The notes under the pieces were generated by a model. That model was not told where the DNA came from. It was given only the letters and a program-made list of their open reading frames with translations, and searched no databases. The translations under genes were made by a program, and so were the position numbers. DNA of 64,000 nt from Candidatus Thioglobus sp. (GTDB lineage Bacteria > Pseudomonadota > Gammaproteobacteria > PS1 > Pseudothioglobaceae), in contig JAOJBP010000001.1 in NCBI GenBank assembly GCA_028228555.1, positions 234,707 to 298,706 on the forward strand, in the 5' to 3' direction. Shown in pieces: positions 1 to 9,363 of the stretch (positions within the stretch are counted from its first letter, which is position 1; every line of letters starts with the position of its first letter).

Positions 1-855
1 GTCATTGATCTTGGGACAGGCCAATGGATCATAAAATAAGGCAGTACCGATACCAACTGTAGAGGCGCCTGCAATGATAAACTCAATAGCGTCGTTGGCA
101 GTCATAATTCCGCCTTGGCCAATAATAGGAATATTGTATTTCTTGCTCACCTGATACACTTGATGAACCTTTAAAAGAGCGACAGGCTTAATGGCCGGCC
201 CAGACAAGCCACCCTGATTGTTGCCAATAACAGGGCGTCGTGTTTTTGTATCAATGGACATACCCATCAGAGTGTTAATAACGGCCAAGCCATCTGTTCC
301 TGCATCGATACATCGTTGAGCACTCAGTGCGATATTAGTCTGATTTGGAGATAGTTTAGTGACTAAAGGCTTAGTAGTATTTTTTCTACAAATTTCAACC
401 ACTCGATAAGACATATCTGGATCGTTTCCAAATGCAACTCCACCTTCTTTTACGTTAGGGCAAGAGATATTGATTTCAATAGCATCAATGTCAGAATCAT
501 CAAAACGTTTGGCGATTTCTCCATACTCCTCAATAGAAGAGCCTGAAATATTAATGATAAAACGCGTTTCTTTTTTATCTAGTTTTGGCATGATTTCATT
601 AATTACGATATCAGTGCCTGGATTTTGCAGACCAATGGCATTTATCATACCCTCTGGCGTTTCAGTAATACGACTAGGAATATTACCAAGCCTAGGCTCT
701 AAAGTTGTTCCTTTCAGGCAAATAGCGCCTACATCTGTATTGGAAAACCCTTCAATTCGCGTGTACTCTTCACCAAAGCCAACGCAACCAGATAGTAGAA
801 CGATTGGAGAGTCTAGCTCTAGACCGCAGAACTGAGTTTTTAAGTTATTATGCAT
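1..855 (-). CDS. pyrD: Dihydroorotate dehydrogenase, class 1B-like (3' end outside window)
   Basis: Oxidises dihydroorotate to orotate in pyrimidine synthesis. 285 residues are visible from the ATG at 855; the C-terminus lies beyond the left edge. Seen: FMN/substrate residues LKGT (48-51) and NAIGLQNPG (72-80), the loop NISCPNVKEGG (129-139) whose Cys132 is the class 1 catalytic base (class 2 enzymes use Ser), GGLSGPAIKP (215-224) and the C-terminal GQGGI phosphate loop. There is no N-terminal membrane helix. Class 1B enzymes normally pair with PyrK, an FAD/[2Fe-2S] subunit that passes electrons to NAD+; no pyrK is seen here. Divergent from bioD, with 39 bases between the start codons. Family call is firm; subclass is from motifs only. 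Confidence 0.93.
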   Translation of the reverse strand, partial: MHNNLKTQFCGLELDSPIVLLSGCVGFGEEYTRIEGFSNTDVGAICLKGTTLEPRLGNIPSRITETPEGMINAIGLQNPGTDIVINEIMPKLDKKETRFIINISGSSIEEYGEIAKRFDDSDIDAIEINISCPNVKEGGVAFGNDPDMSYRVVEICRKNTTKPLVTKLSPNQTNIALSAQRCIDAGTDGLAVINTLMGMSIDTKTRRPVIGNNQGGLSGPAIKPVALLKVHQVYQVSKKYNIPIIGQGGIMTANDAIEFIIAGASTVGIGTALFYDPLACPKIND

Positions 856-894
856 ACGCAGTATTATACATTTTTGCTGTTAAAATTAGTGATT

Positions 895-1536
895 ATGAAA
901 GGCTTGTTTATTAGTGGTAGTGGAACAGATGTCGGTAAAACTTTTATCGCGCAACATCTTGTCAATCTATTAACCCAATCAAAAGTAGTTGCTGTGAGAA
1001 AGCCGGTTGAGAGTGATTGTCAGTTTGTTAATGGAAACCTAATAACCAAGGATGCGCTTAAGTTGCTAAAGGCAAGTAATATTGACGATGATATTGACAC
1101 AGTATGCCCATATAAGTTTAGCCAATGTAGTAGCGCAGAAAGTGCAAGTAAGGCGAGTAATGTTGAATTATCACTTGATCAACTTATAGATGCATGTGCA
1201 AGTAAATCCTTTGTTGTTGTCGAAGGGGCGGGTGGATTATTATCCCCTATTGCAAAAAACACTCTAAATATAGACTTGGCTGAATCACTAGCATTGCCGC
1301 TGATTATAGTGGTTAAGGATGAATTGGGCGCAATCAACCAGGCGCTATTAACAATTAAAGTTGCGAAGCAATATCAGCTTGATATTGCCTGTGTTATATT
1401 AAACCAGTTTGAGTCCAACGCGCTTGAAAATGCAAATGCCATTAGTCATTACGGGGGCTGTAATGTAGCGATCTACAATAGTTTGTCAATAACTGAATTT
1501 GACGAGCAACTAAACAAAATACTAGGCTTAAGCTAG
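895..1536 (+). CDS. bioD: Dethiobiotin synthetase
   Basis: ATP-dependent carboxylation of 7,8-diaminopelargonate to dethiobiotin, the penultimate step of biotin synthesis; cytoplasmic. Starting at the ATG at 895 gives 213 residues and places the P-loop GSGTDVGKT at residues 8-16, as in the family; the open frame extends 15 codons further upstream (to 850) but would overlap the pyrD start. Other signatures are KPVESDC (36-42) and the EGAGG loop (110-114). No other bio genes are nearby, so it is an isolated biotin gene here. Ends 2 bases before the convergent sspB stop. Confidence 0.95.
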   Translation: MKGLFISGSGTDVGKTFIAQHLVNLLTQSKVVAVRKPVESDCQFVNGNLITKDALKLLKASNIDDDIDTVCPYKFSQCSSAESASKASNVELSLDQLIDACASKSFVVVEGAGGLLSPIAKNTLNIDLAESLALPLIIVVKDELGAINQALLTIKVAKQYQLDIACVILNQFESNALENANAISHYGGCNVAIYNSLSITEFDEQLNKILGLS

Positions 1537-1538
1537 TA

Positions 1539-1895
1539 TTAGTCGAGTAGAGTTAGGCCGGGTTTTTTTTCGACCTCTAGAGGGCGCTCTTTGATTTCAA
1601 ACAGCATTCCTTCACCGTTTTCACCAGCATAAATACTGAGTATTGAGTCAATTGGTATAAATACATCAACTGATTGGCCGGAGAATCGCGCTTTAAAGCT
1701 GATATGCTCATCACTCAATACTAGCGATTCAGTTGCAGAGTCTGCAATGTTAAGAACAATCCTATCTTGTTGAATAAACTGCTTAGGTACTATGACTGAA
1801 GAGTGGCCACAATCAACTAAAATATGAGGCGTTAGTCGAGAGTCTTCCATCCATTGGTGGTAGGCTCTAACTAAGTAAGGCGTAACTGAAGCCAT
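1539..1895 (-). CDS. sspB: Stringent starvation protein B, ClpXP adaptor
   Basis: Adaptor that tethers ssrA-tagged peptides to the ClpXP protease. 118 residues, shorter than the E. coli form because the linker is brief. The opening (residues 1-30, with PYLVRAYHQW and the downstream HILVDC) is the typical SspB dimer/peptide-binding fold start; the mid-part contains the usual FSGQ-type strand and the acidic segment before the C-terminus. The last residues, PGLTLLD, resemble the short C-terminal ClpX-binding tail of SspB. Follows sspA by 12 bases, as in other gammaproteobacteria, so the pair is probably co-transcribed. Confidence 0.93.
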   Translation of the reverse strand: MASVTPYLVRAYHQWMEDSRLTPHILVDCGHSSVIVPKQFIQQDRIVLNIADSATESLVLSDEHISFKARFSGQSVDVFIPIDSILSIYAGENGEGMLFEIKERPLEVEKKPGLTLLD

Positions 1896-1907
1896 GGTTG
1901 AACAACT

Positions 1908-2537
1908 CTAGTTGTATTCTTTTTCGCAGTCCGTCATACACTCGTTGAAAGAATTTCTACTGAAGAGTCTTTTAGCGTAGTCGTTGACAGCTTTTCCAGG
2001 TGCACCTAAATCAATATCTAGCTTCTTTAAGCGCCACAAAAGTGCTGCTAAACATGCATCAACGATTGTCATTTCATCACTTTTAAAGAAGGGCTTATAA
2101 GCAAACAACGGCACCAATTCAATTAGGTTGCTCTTTAAGATTTTTCGAGCCTCATCGGCTTGTTTTTTACTTCCAGTTTCAATGGTATCAACCAATTCAA
2201 ACCAACAGCCTTGAGAGCGAGTAAACCTAAAAATCATTAGTCTTTTTTCAGATTTTTCAATTGGATCTACTGGCAGCAATGGCGGAAATGGAAATCTTTC
2301 ATCTAGGTATTCCATGATGACAGATAGGTCATACAGAACAATGCCGCGATCAAATAAAGTAGGAAGAGATTGGCAAGGATTTAGTTCTAGAATTTCTTCG
2401 GGCATCTCATCAACTTCAAGATTGAATACATCTCTCTCAATGTTCTTTTCAGCCATGATGAAGCGCACTACATGTGATTCAATTTCACGAGGCGAAGAGT
2501 ACAAAGTTGTTGAAGATGGATTAGGTTTTGTTAACAT
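1908..2537 (-). CDS. sspA: Stringent starvation protein A, RNA polymerase-associated GST-fold protein
   Basis: SspA binds RNA polymerase and modulates transcription in starvation and stress. 209 residues in a glutathione S-transferase fold: N-terminal thioredoxin-like part (about 10-85) with NPCQSLPTLFDRG and the DLSVIMEYLDERFP strand-helix unit, then the all-helical C-terminal domain. The start at 2537 follows an AAGG-containing Shine-Dalgarno-like stretch. Upstream lies the terminator of the petABC operon, so sspAB likely has its own promoter in the short gap or is read through. GST catalytic activity is not expected for SspA proteins. Confidence 0.93.
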   Translation of the reverse strand: MLTKPNPSSTTLYSSPREIESHVVRFIMAEKNIERDVFNLEVDEMPEEILELNPCQSLPTLFDRGIVLYDLSVIMEYLDERFPFPPLLPVDPIEKSEKRLMIFRFTRSQGCWFELVDTIETGSKKQADEARKILKSNLIELVPLFAYKPFFKSDEMTIVDACLAALLWRLKKLDIDLGAPGKAVNDYAKRLFSRNSFNECMTDCEKEYN

Positions 2538-2558
2538 GGATTTCTACCTTTTTTAAAA

Positions 2559-2595
2559 TCAAAAAAACAACACCCTAATTTAATAGGGTGTTGTT
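2559..2595 (-). terminator. Rho-independent terminator of petABC
   Basis: Perfect 12-bp inverted repeat (arms 2566-2577 and 2584-2595, loop of six bases) followed, on the minus strand, by seven T. It lies 26 bases past the petC stop codon and just before sspA, so it should end the petABC transcript. Confidence 0.85.
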
Positions 2596-2620
2596 ATATA
2601 TTACAATTGTACTGGTTTAG

Positions 2621-3307
2621 TTAGTCTTTTGCACGCCATTTACCGTACTTGACGTCCTTCCAGTATTCTTTTTTCATTAAGTAAGAAAGGATAAATAGGA
2701 TGAATAAAAATCCTAGAACTTTAATACCGATCTCATATCTAATTAGCTTCACAGGCTCTGATACATAGTCCAAGAAGTTAGTGATATCTCTTACTTCTCG
2801 ATTGAACTCCAACTCTGATTTATCTTGCTTAGATTGCCATAAGGCATCAGGCATAGAGGCGTTTTCTAGTACATGGTTATTCACACCATAAGGACGTGTA
2901 TCGTCTGCATAAAAACTTCTAAGATAAGTATATATCCAGTCTGTGCCCTTTGCTCGAGCAGTTAATGATAAGTCAGGCGGGGTTGTGCCAAACCATTTAT
3001 TTGCTCCATCAACAGGCATTGATGAAAATATTTTGCTACCTGTTTTTTCAGCATTAAACATTAGATTTTTAGCCATATCGGCTTCATCAATATTTAAATC
3101 CTTAGCAATACGATTGTAGCGCATTAGCTCAATAGAATGACAGCCTGAACAGTTATTCATGAAAGACTTGACGCCTCGTTGTAATGAGGCTTCATCCGTA
3201 ATATCAGTATTAGCGTTATCCAAATTAACACCCACACCGGCTGAGTTAGCATTGAAAGAGATTATCAATACTGAAACTATAGATATTGTTTTAAGTAGTG
3301 TCTTCAT
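2621..3307 (-). CDS. petC: Ubiquinol-cytochrome c reductase, cytochrome c1
   Basis: Membrane-anchored c-type heme subunit of complex III, passing electrons from the Rieske centre to soluble or tethered cytochromes c. The ATG at 3307 gives 228 residues with a clean signal peptide (1-23, ending NANSA) and starts 1 base after the petB stop; a longer frame to 3352 would lie inside petB. Heme motif CSGCH at 53-57; the axial Met is probably in the SMPVDG or ASMPDALW region. The C-terminal membrane anchor (about residues 192-212) is followed by a Lys/Trp-rich tail. Last gene of petABC, followed by a terminator. Confidence 0.96.
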   Translation of the reverse strand: MKTLLKTISIVSVLIISFNANSAGVGVNLDNANTDITDEASLQRGVKSFMNNCSGCHSIELMRYNRIAKDLNIDEADMAKNLMFNAEKTGSKIFSSMPVDGANKWFGTTPPDLSLTARAKGTDWIYTYLRSFYADDTRPYGVNNHVLENASMPDALWQSKQDKSELEFNREVRDITNFLDYVSEPVKLIRYEIGIKVLGFLFILFILSYLMKKEYWKDVKYGKWRAKD

Positions 3308-3308
3308 A

Positions 3309-4535
3309 TTATTGCTCCGTGGTTCTTTCAGGCACCGGTTTGGTTTTACCAATAGAGGTAAACCAAGGCATTAGAATAAAGAACGCAAAATAAAGTGTGG
3401 TGAAAATTTGAGCCATTAAACTGTATAAAGGCGTCACTGCTTGCATACCAAGCCAGCCTAACACAACAAAAGTGACCACGAAAATTCCTAAAGCAACCTT
3501 ATAAGGCCATGAACGGTATCTAATTGATTTAACTTTAGAGCGATCTAACCACGGCAATGCGATAAGAATTAGTAAAGCAGCAAACATGGCTAATACACCA
3601 GGTAATTGCGATCCAAACATTGGCGGCACAGCCCTTAGAACCGAATAAAAAGGTGTTAAGTACCATAGTGGCGCAATGTGATCAGGCGTCTTAAGAGGGT
3701 TTGCTTCAATAAAGTTTGGACCCTCCAGAAAATAACCTCCTAACGCAGGAGCAAAAAATACAATTGAGGAGAAAATCATTAAGAAAACCACCACGCCCAC
3801 AATGTCTTTGACACTGTAATATGGGTGAAATGGAATGCCATCTTTTGGAATACCATTTTCATCTTTATTTTGCTTGATTTCAACACCGTCTGGATTATTC
3901 GAGCCAACCGTATGCAATGCAACGATATGCAAAAATACCAACACTACTAAGATTAATGGAATGGCGATAACGTGCAATGAGAAGAATCGATTTAATGTAG
4001 CGTCCCCTACTGCATAATCACCTAGAATAAACTCCAAGATTATGTCACCCACAATTGGGAATGAGCCAAAAAGATTGATAATAACCTTTGCACCCCAGTA
4101 AGACATTTGACCCCACGGCAGAACATAGCCCATAAAGGCTTCAGCCATCAAGGCTATGTAAAGAACCATACCAAGTATCCAAATTAATTCCCGAGGCGCT
4201 TTATATGAGCCATAAAGCAACGCTCGGTACATATGCAGATAAATTACCACAAAGAATGCAGATGCACCTGTTGAGTGAATATAACGGATCAACCAGCCCC
4301 AATCAACGTCTCGCATAATATACTCAACGGATGCAAAGGCATTAACTGCATCAGGTTTATAATGCATGGTTAAAAATATACCAGTAAATAGCTGAATAAC
4401 CAATACCAGCACAGCTAAAGATCCAAAAAAATACCAGAAATTAAAGTTTCTAGGCGTGTAATATTCTGCTAGATGCTCATTCCAGACTTTAGTTAGCGGG
4501 AATCTTTGATCTATCCAGTTTTTGTTGTTATCCAT
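3309..4535 (-). CDS. petB: Ubiquinol-cytochrome c reductase, cytochrome b
   Basis: Core membrane subunit of complex III carrying hemes bL and bH and the Qo and Qi sites. 408 residues, eight membrane segments. Heme-ligand helices are visible: HSTGASAFFVVIYLHMYR and LHVIAIPLILVVLVFLH. GWLIRYIHSTGASAF and GYVLPWGQMSYWGA (cd1 helix) are conserved landmarks. The Qo motif, normally PEWY (or PDWY, PVWY, PPWY), reads PLWY here (CCA CTA TGG TAC on the minus strand, near 3640-3651), so the usual glutamate is absent. It sits between petA (14-base gap) and petC (1-base gap), clearly one operon. Confidence 0.97.
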   Translation of the reverse strand: MDNNKNWIDQRFPLTKVWNEHLAEYYTPRNFNFWYFFGSLAVLVLVIQLFTGIFLTMHYKPDAVNAFASVEYIMRDVDWGWLIRYIHSTGASAFFVVIYLHMYRALLYGSYKAPRELIWILGMVLYIALMAEAFMGYVLPWGQMSYWGAKVIINLFGSFPIVGDIILEFILGDYAVGDATLNRFFSLHVIAIPLILVVLVFLHIVALHTVGSNNPDGVEIKQNKDENGIPKDGIPFHPYYSVKDIVGVVVFLMIFSSIVFFAPALGGYFLEGPNFIEANPLKTPDHIAPLWYLTPFYSVLRAVPPMFGSQLPGVLAMFAALLILIALPWLDRSKVKSIRYRSWPYKVALGIFVVTFVVLGWLGMQAVTPLYSLMAQIFTTLYFAFFILMPWFTSIGKTKPVPERTTEQ

Positions 4536-4549
4536 TTTCTCTCCAATAA

Positions 4550-5143
4550 TTAGACTTTCGGATCAACACCTAAGCGGATAAGCGTGTCTGATACAAAGTG
4601 ATAAGGCGGGATAGCCAGGTTGATCGGTGCTGGTGTGTTCTTATAAACGCGACCTGCTAGGTCAAATTTAGACCCGTGACAAGGACAATAAAACCCACCT
4701 TGCCAGTCGTCACCACCTAAGTCTGCTGCACCTACTTCAGGACGATAGGTAGGAGAGCAGCCTAAATGAGTGCAAATACCAATTATGACGGCAACTTCCG
4801 GATTGATAGAGCGCCATTTATTTTTAGCATAATCAGGCTGTTGAGGTTCTTCATTGTTTGGATCTACTAGAAAATTATTCAATGTATCTAATTTGGCAAC
4901 TGTATCTTTGTCACGCTTAAAAACCCAGACAGGTTTTTTGCGCCAAAGAACGCGAACCAGCTGACCATCCTCTAGTTTTGAGATATCTACATCTACAGGA
5001 GCTCCAGCTGCTTTTGCACGTGCCGAGGGCATCCAAGAAGACAGAAACGGCACCATTACAAAGCCAACACCAACAGCACCAACTACACTAGTGGCGTTGG
5101 TCAAAAAACGCCTTTTCTTTAAATCTATTTCTTGTTCTGACAT
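4550..5143 (-). CDS. petA: Ubiquinol-cytochrome c reductase, Rieske iron-sulfur subunit
   Basis: [2Fe-2S] subunit of complex III that takes the first electron from quinol at the Qo site. 197 residues: a twin-arginine-type N-terminus (KKRRFLTN, Arg11-Arg12) leading into one membrane helix (about 17-35), a flexible Ala-rich hinge (SARAKAAGAPV), then the cluster domain with CTHLGC (124-129) and CPCHGS (153-158). Both Cys-His pairs and both disulfide cysteines are present. First gene of petABC; the AT-rich gap of about 100 bases upstream, shared with the dciA-like gene's 3' end, probably carries the operon promoter. Confidence 0.97.
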   Translation of the reverse strand: MSEQEIDLKKRRFLTNATSVVGAVGVGFVMVPFLSSWMPSARAKAAGAPVDVDISKLEDGQLVRVLWRKKPVWVFKRDKDTVAKLDTLNNFLVDPNNEEPQQPDYAKNKWRSINPEVAVIIGICTHLGCSPTYRPEVGAADLGGDDWQGGFYCPCHGSKFDLAGRVYKNTPAPINLAIPPYHFVSDTLIRLGVDPKV

Positions 5144-5241
5144 AAGATTACATCCCTTTACTCTAAATATTTATACAATAAAAATCCAATAATTATACTG
5201 TAATATTATTATTAAATGATAAGCAATTAGCGCGGTTTGTG

Positions 5242-5556
5242 TTATTGAATGGAAGAGACTCTGATGTTGATATGATCTATGTTGCCAGCCAAAGAAATAG
5301 ACTGTAAAAGTATGATTAATTCAGGAAGTTGCTGTTTAGCTCTAAAAGCAATAGCCGAGTTATTGGCTATTAAGGTTGCTGTACTGCCCTTAATCAGGCA
5401 AAGTTTCAAAGTTTTTAGAGTGTCTGGTAGTTTTGGCGCTAGCTGTATATTAATCTCATTATAGATTTTAGCCTGAGCAAATAATTGACCCAGCTCCCCG
5501 CCAGGAGAAAAATTTGAAATATTAGTTGTTGGCTTATGCGGGCACATTTGATGCAA
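5242..5556 (-). CDS. dciA: DUF721/DciA-like protein, probable replicative helicase loader
   Basis: 104 residues resembling the DUF721/DciA family. DciA loads the DnaB helicase in bacteria lacking DnaC. Supporting features are size, the KH-like alpha/beta pattern (a central strand-rich region KTLKLCLIKGSTATLIANN followed by helices AFRAKQQLPELIILLQSI) and its position next to secA, where pseudomonads also keep dciA. Divergent from secA, with 59 bases between the starts. The start is ambiguous: the ATG at 5556 or a second one three codons later. Similarity is by eye and the family is short and variable, hence moderate confidence. Confidence 0.6.
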   Translation of the reverse strand: MHQMCPHKPTTNISNFSPGGELGQLFAQAKIYNEINIQLAPKLPDTLKTLKLCLIKGSTATLIANNSAIAFRAKQQLPELIILLQSISLAGNIDHINIRVSSIQ

Positions 5557-5615
5557 AGGCTAGTTTATATGTGAGAAAATAGGTTTTTTTGTAAAAAACA
5601 GTTCTTTTTATCCTA

Positions 5616-8294
5616 ATGAGTATTATAAATAAAATTTTATCCAAGATTGTCGGCTCTAGAAATGAGCGACTTGTTAAAGAACTAAGCAAGACAGTTAAGG
5701 GTATTAATGATCTAGAGGAAGGATTTCAAGCTCTGAGTGATGAGCAGTTGCGAACCAAAACCCAAGAATTTAAAGAGCGTTATGAGTCTCAAGAATCTTT
5801 AGATGACTTATTAACTGAAGCTTTTGCGGTAATGCGTGAGGCCAGCGTTCGGGTTCTCGGGCTAAGGCATCATGATGTTCAGCTTATTGGCGGCATGGTT
5901 TTGCATAATGGCAACATTGCAGAGATGGGGACTGGCGAAGGTAAAACTTTAGTCGCTACGTTGCCAGCTTATCTTAACGCTTTAAGTGGTAAGGGTGTTC
6001 ATGTTGTTACTGTGAATGATTATTTGGCCGAACGTGATGCTGAATGGATGGGCAAGGTATTTGAATTTTTAGGTTTAAGCGTAGGCATTGTTGCCTCTAA
6101 TAGACCCCCAGAGGAGAAGCAAGCAGCTTATGCATGCGATGTGGTTTATGCTACAAATAACGAATTGGGCTTTGACTATCTGCGTGATAATATGGCCTTT
6201 ACCACTGACCAAAAGGTGCAACGAGGGTTGAATTTTTCCATTGTTGATGAAGTAGACTCGATTTTGATTGATGAAGCGAGAACACCCCTGATTATTTCTG
6301 GACCTGCAGCAGATTATGCTGAGGTATACAAAGCCATTAATCACATGATTCCTAACTTTACCAAGCAAGTTGAGAGTGGCGAAGGTAAAGAGGTTGTTGT
6401 GGAAGTGCCAGGAGATTACACAGTCGATGAAAAGCATAAACAGGTATTTTTAACAGACGACGGCCATTCAAAAGCAGAGAGTCTTTTGATTGATGCAGGT
6501 GCATTACCAGAGGGTGCAAGCCTTTATGATGCTAGTAATATTTTATTAATGCAGCATATTAACTCGGCTCTTAGGGCCCATATCTTATTCAAAATAGACG
6601 ACAACTATATTATTGATGGTGATGAGATAGTTATTGTTGATGAATTTACTGGTAGAACAATGCCGGGTCGTCGCTGGAGTGAAGGGCTTCATCAGGCTAT
6701 TGAAGCCAAAGAAGGAGTGAGCATTAAGAAAGAAAATCAAACACTAGCCTCGATTACTTTCCAAAATTATTTCAGACTTTATGCCAAGCTATCTGGCATG
6801 ACTGGAACAGCAGATACCGAGGCGGTAGAGTTTCAAGATATTTATAATCTTGAAACTGTCGTTATTCCGCCTAATAAAATTTCAGAGAGAAATGATAAAG
6901 CCGATCAAATTTACCTAACTTTAGAAGAAAAGCTAGAGGCTATTGCAAATGATGTAGTTAATTGCCAAGAAACAGGTCAACCGGTTTTGGTAGGCACTAG
7001 TAGTATTGAAAATTCTGAAGCAATTTCAGACCTATTAACTAATAAAAAAATTAAGCATGAGGTATTGAATGCGAAGCAACACGAGAGGGAGGCGATTATT
7101 ATCGCCAATGCTGGCTCAGTTGGTGCGGTAACCATTGCAACTAATATGGCCGGTCGTGGTACTGACATTGTACTAGGTGGAAAACTGACAGACGATGCAA
7201 CGGAAAAACAAAAACAAGATTGGAGTGGTGAGCATGCAAAGGTGATTTCTTCAGGCGGCCTTCATATTGTGGGCACCGAGCGCAATGAATCTCGTCGTGT
7301 AGATAATCAGCTGCGTGGTCGTTCTGGTCGTCAAGGTGATGTGGGATCGACCCGTTTTTATTTATCGTTAGAAGATAACTTGATGCGTATTTTTGCCAGT
7401 GAAAAAATGGCAACAATGATGCAAAGATTAGGCATGGAAAAGGGCGAAGCTATTGAGCATAAAATGGTTAATAGGGCCATTGAGAATGCACAGCGTAAAG
7501 TTGAGGGCATGAATTACGATGCCAGAAAGAATTTGCTTGAGTACGATGATGTCGCTAACGACCAAAGAAAAGTTATTTATACATTGCGCGATGACTTAAT
7601 GGACGTTGATAATGTTCAGGATCATTTTATAAGCATCAGAAAGCAAGTCATTGGAGATCTTTTTGGAGGTTATATTTCGACAGAACAGGCCGAAGAAGAC
7701 TGGGATGTTGAAGGTTTACACAACGCTCTAAAGGCAGACTACAAGGCGGATTTTCCTTTGCAAAAGTGGCTTGATGATGGTGTTGATGTTGATGAATTAG
7801 AGAGTAGGATTGTTGAGGGCTTGAGTGCAATTTGCGACTATAAAGAAGGGTTAGCTGGCTCTGAATCTATGCGTGGATTTGAAAAGGCGGTTATGTTACA
7901 AACGCTTGATCATTATTGGAAAGAGCATTTGGCTGCCATGGATTATTTACGACAAAGTGTTAATTTGCGAGGCTACGCCCAAAAGAATCCGACCCAAGAA
8001 TACAAGCGAGAGTCTTTTGCCATGTTTACTGAGCTTTTAGAGACTATTGATATTGAAGTGGTTAAGTCACTGTCTAGTGTGACTATTAATGAGAATACAG
8101 ATGCTTCTGATGTTGAGCAGCAAGACAATGAAGCAACCGAGCCGCAACATGATGAGCTTGGAGCAGCTGGTGTTGATAATCATGAAGTTGAGGCAATAGA
8201 AAAGCAAACTTACCAACGAGACGATGAAAAAGTGGGGCGCAATGATCCTTGCCCATGTGGCTCGGGTAAAAAGTATAAAAACTGTCATGGCTAA
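5616..8294 (+). CDS. secA: Preprotein translocase ATPase SecA
   Basis: Motor that drives unfolded preproteins through SecYEG. 892 residues, normal length. Walker A MGTGEGKT at 104-111, the DEAD-like VDEVDS near 210, the preprotein crosslinking region, the second helicase domain with GRSGRQGD, and the C-terminal zinc-binding tail [13 protein letters not shown] (about 879-891) that binds SecB and phospholipid. The segment just before the tail (about 830-870) is acidic linker, as usual. First gene of a run with anmK (8-base overlap) and pyrC. Confidence 0.98.
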   Translation: MSIINKILSKIVGSRNERLVKELSKTVKGINDLEEGFQALSDEQLRTKTQEFKERYESQESLDDLLTEAFAVMREASVRVLGLRHHDVQLIGGMVLHNGNIAEMGTGEGKTLVATLPAYLNALSGKGVHVVTVNDYLAERDAEWMGKVFEFLGLSVGIVASNRPPEEKQAAYACDVVYATNNELGFDYLRDNMAFTTDQKVQRGLNFSIVDEVDSILIDEARTPLIISGPAADYAEVYKAINHMIPNFTKQVESGEGKEVVVEVPGDYTVDEKHKQVFLTDDGHSKAESLLIDAGALPEGASLYDASNILLMQHINSALRAHILFKIDDNYIIDGDEIVIVDEFTGRTMPGRRWSEGLHQAIEAKEGVSIKKENQTLASITFQNYFRLYAKLSGMTGTADTEAVEFQDIYNLETVVIPPNKISERNDKADQIYLTLEEKLEAIANDVVNCQETGQPVLVGTSSIENSEAISDLLTNKKIKHEVLNAKQHEREAIIIANAGSVGAVTIATNMAGRGTDIVLGGKLTDDATEKQKQDWSGEHAKVISSGGLHIVGTERNESRRVDNQLRGRSGRQGDVGSTRFYLSLEDNLMRIFASEKMATMMQRLGMEKGEAIEHKMVNRAIENAQRKVEGMNYDARKNLLEYDDVANDQRKVIYTLRDDLMDVDNVQDHFISIRKQVIGDLFGGYISTEQAEEDWDVEGLHNALKADYKADFPLQKWLDDGVDVDELESRIVEGLSAICDYKEGLAGSESMRGFEKAVMLQTLDHYWKEHLAAMDYLRQSVNLRGYAQKNPTQEYKRESFAMFTELLETIDIEVVKSLSSVTINENTDASDVEQQDNEATEPQHDELGAAGVDNHEVEAIEKQTYQRDDEKVGRNDPCPCGSGKKYKNCHG

Positions 8295-9363
8295 CACAGA
8301 AAATGTCCAATATTATATTGGACTGATGTCTGGCACCAGTCTTGATGGTGTTGATGGGGTTATTGTTAATAGCATGACTCAAAAAATAGTTAACCAGGCT
8401 TATCTACCCTACTCAAAGGCGCTCAAAAACAGCTTGCGCCAGTTAACCCAGAGCGGCAGAACCTCGTTAGAAAGTTTAGCGGAAATAGACACCCAAGTTG
8501 CAGATGTTTTTTCTAATACAGCTTTACTTCTATTGTCTAATGCTGGTCTTAAGTCTAATGAGATTACTGCAATTGGCTCACACGGTCAAACAATTTATCA
8601 TCAAGGCGGCAACTACTCGATGCAAATCGCACACGGTGCATTGATTGCACAAAAAACCAACATTACAACCGTGGCAGATTTTCGCATGCAGGATGTTGCC
8701 GCTGGCGGCCAGGGCGCTCCGTTAACGCCACTATATCATTTGCACTTGCTAAATGGCAAGCCTGGTACGGTGATTAATTTAGGCGGTATTGCTAATTTGA
8801 CCCAAATAAGTGGCGAGAGTGTAATTGGTTTTGATACAGGTCCAGCAAATACATTGTTAGATAATTGGATTAAACAGCACAAATCATTAGATTGTGACCT
8901 TGATGGGTTGTGGGCTAGAAGTGGCCTTGTTGATCAAGGGTTATTAGATAAGCTGTTAGCAGATGCTTATTTTCAAAAAAATATACCTAAGAGCACAGGC
9001 CCAGAATATTTCAATCTTGCTTGGCTGGATAAACTCTTGACAGGCGATGAAACTGCAAAAGACGTTCAAAGAACTTTATTAGAGTTAACAGCCCTGAGTG
9101 TCTCCAAATTCATTAGACCAGATACTGACGTGTATTTATGTGGGGGCGGCGCGCACAATGCTTTTTTAGTAGAGCGCTTGACGTGCTTAAACTCAAGTAG
9201 TCGTATTATGAGCACCAATAATCTGGGCGTTCACGTAGATTATGTTGAAGCCGCTGCTTTTGCTTTTTTCGCACAACGCACGTTAGCGGGAAAAACCTCA
9301 AATTTAACTGAAGTTACTGGCGCAAAACAAACAAGAATATTAGGAGCAATTTATGCAATTTAA
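8287..9363 (+). CDS. anmK: Anhydro-N-acetylmuramic acid kinase
   Basis: Phosphorylates and hydrates 1,6-anhydroMurNAc to MurNAc-6-phosphate in cell-wall recycling. Starting at the ATG at 8287 (358 residues) the N-terminus runs into [16 protein letters not shown], the family's phosphate-binding signature of the ASKHA kinase fold; the frame continues upstream but overlaps secA. Further signatures: GSHGQTIYH, the [10 protein letters not shown] loop, GFDTGPAN and the [10 protein letters not shown] adenosine motif. The start overlaps the secA stop by 8 bases and the 3' end overlaps pyrC by 11, suggesting translational coupling. Confidence 0.95.
   Translation: MANTENVQYYIGLMSGTSLDGVDGVIVNSMTQKIVNQAYLPYSKALKNSLRQLTQSGRTSLESLAEIDTQVADVFSNTALLLLSNAGLKSNEITAIGSHGQTIYHQGGNYSMQIAHGALIAQKTNITTVADFRMQDVAAGGQGAPLTPLYHLHLLNGKPGTVINLGGIANLTQISGESVIGFDTGPANTLLDNWIKQHKSLDCDLDGLWARSGLVDQGLLDKLLADAYFQKNIPKSTGPEYFNLAWLDKLLTGDETAKDVQRTLLELTALSVSKFIRPDTDVYLCGGGAHNAFLVERLTCLNSSSRIMSTNNLGVHVDYVEAAAFAFFAQRTLAGKTSNLTEVTGAKQTRILGAIYAI

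Noticed and set aside
470..835. 121-codon plus-strand frame opposite pyrD
   Set aside because: The minus-strand frame encodes a clear PyrD with catalytic motifs; this is its shadow.
6075..6437. 120-codon open frame on the minus strand inside secA
   Set aside because: Antisense of a conserved secA region; same reason as other frames opposite long genes.
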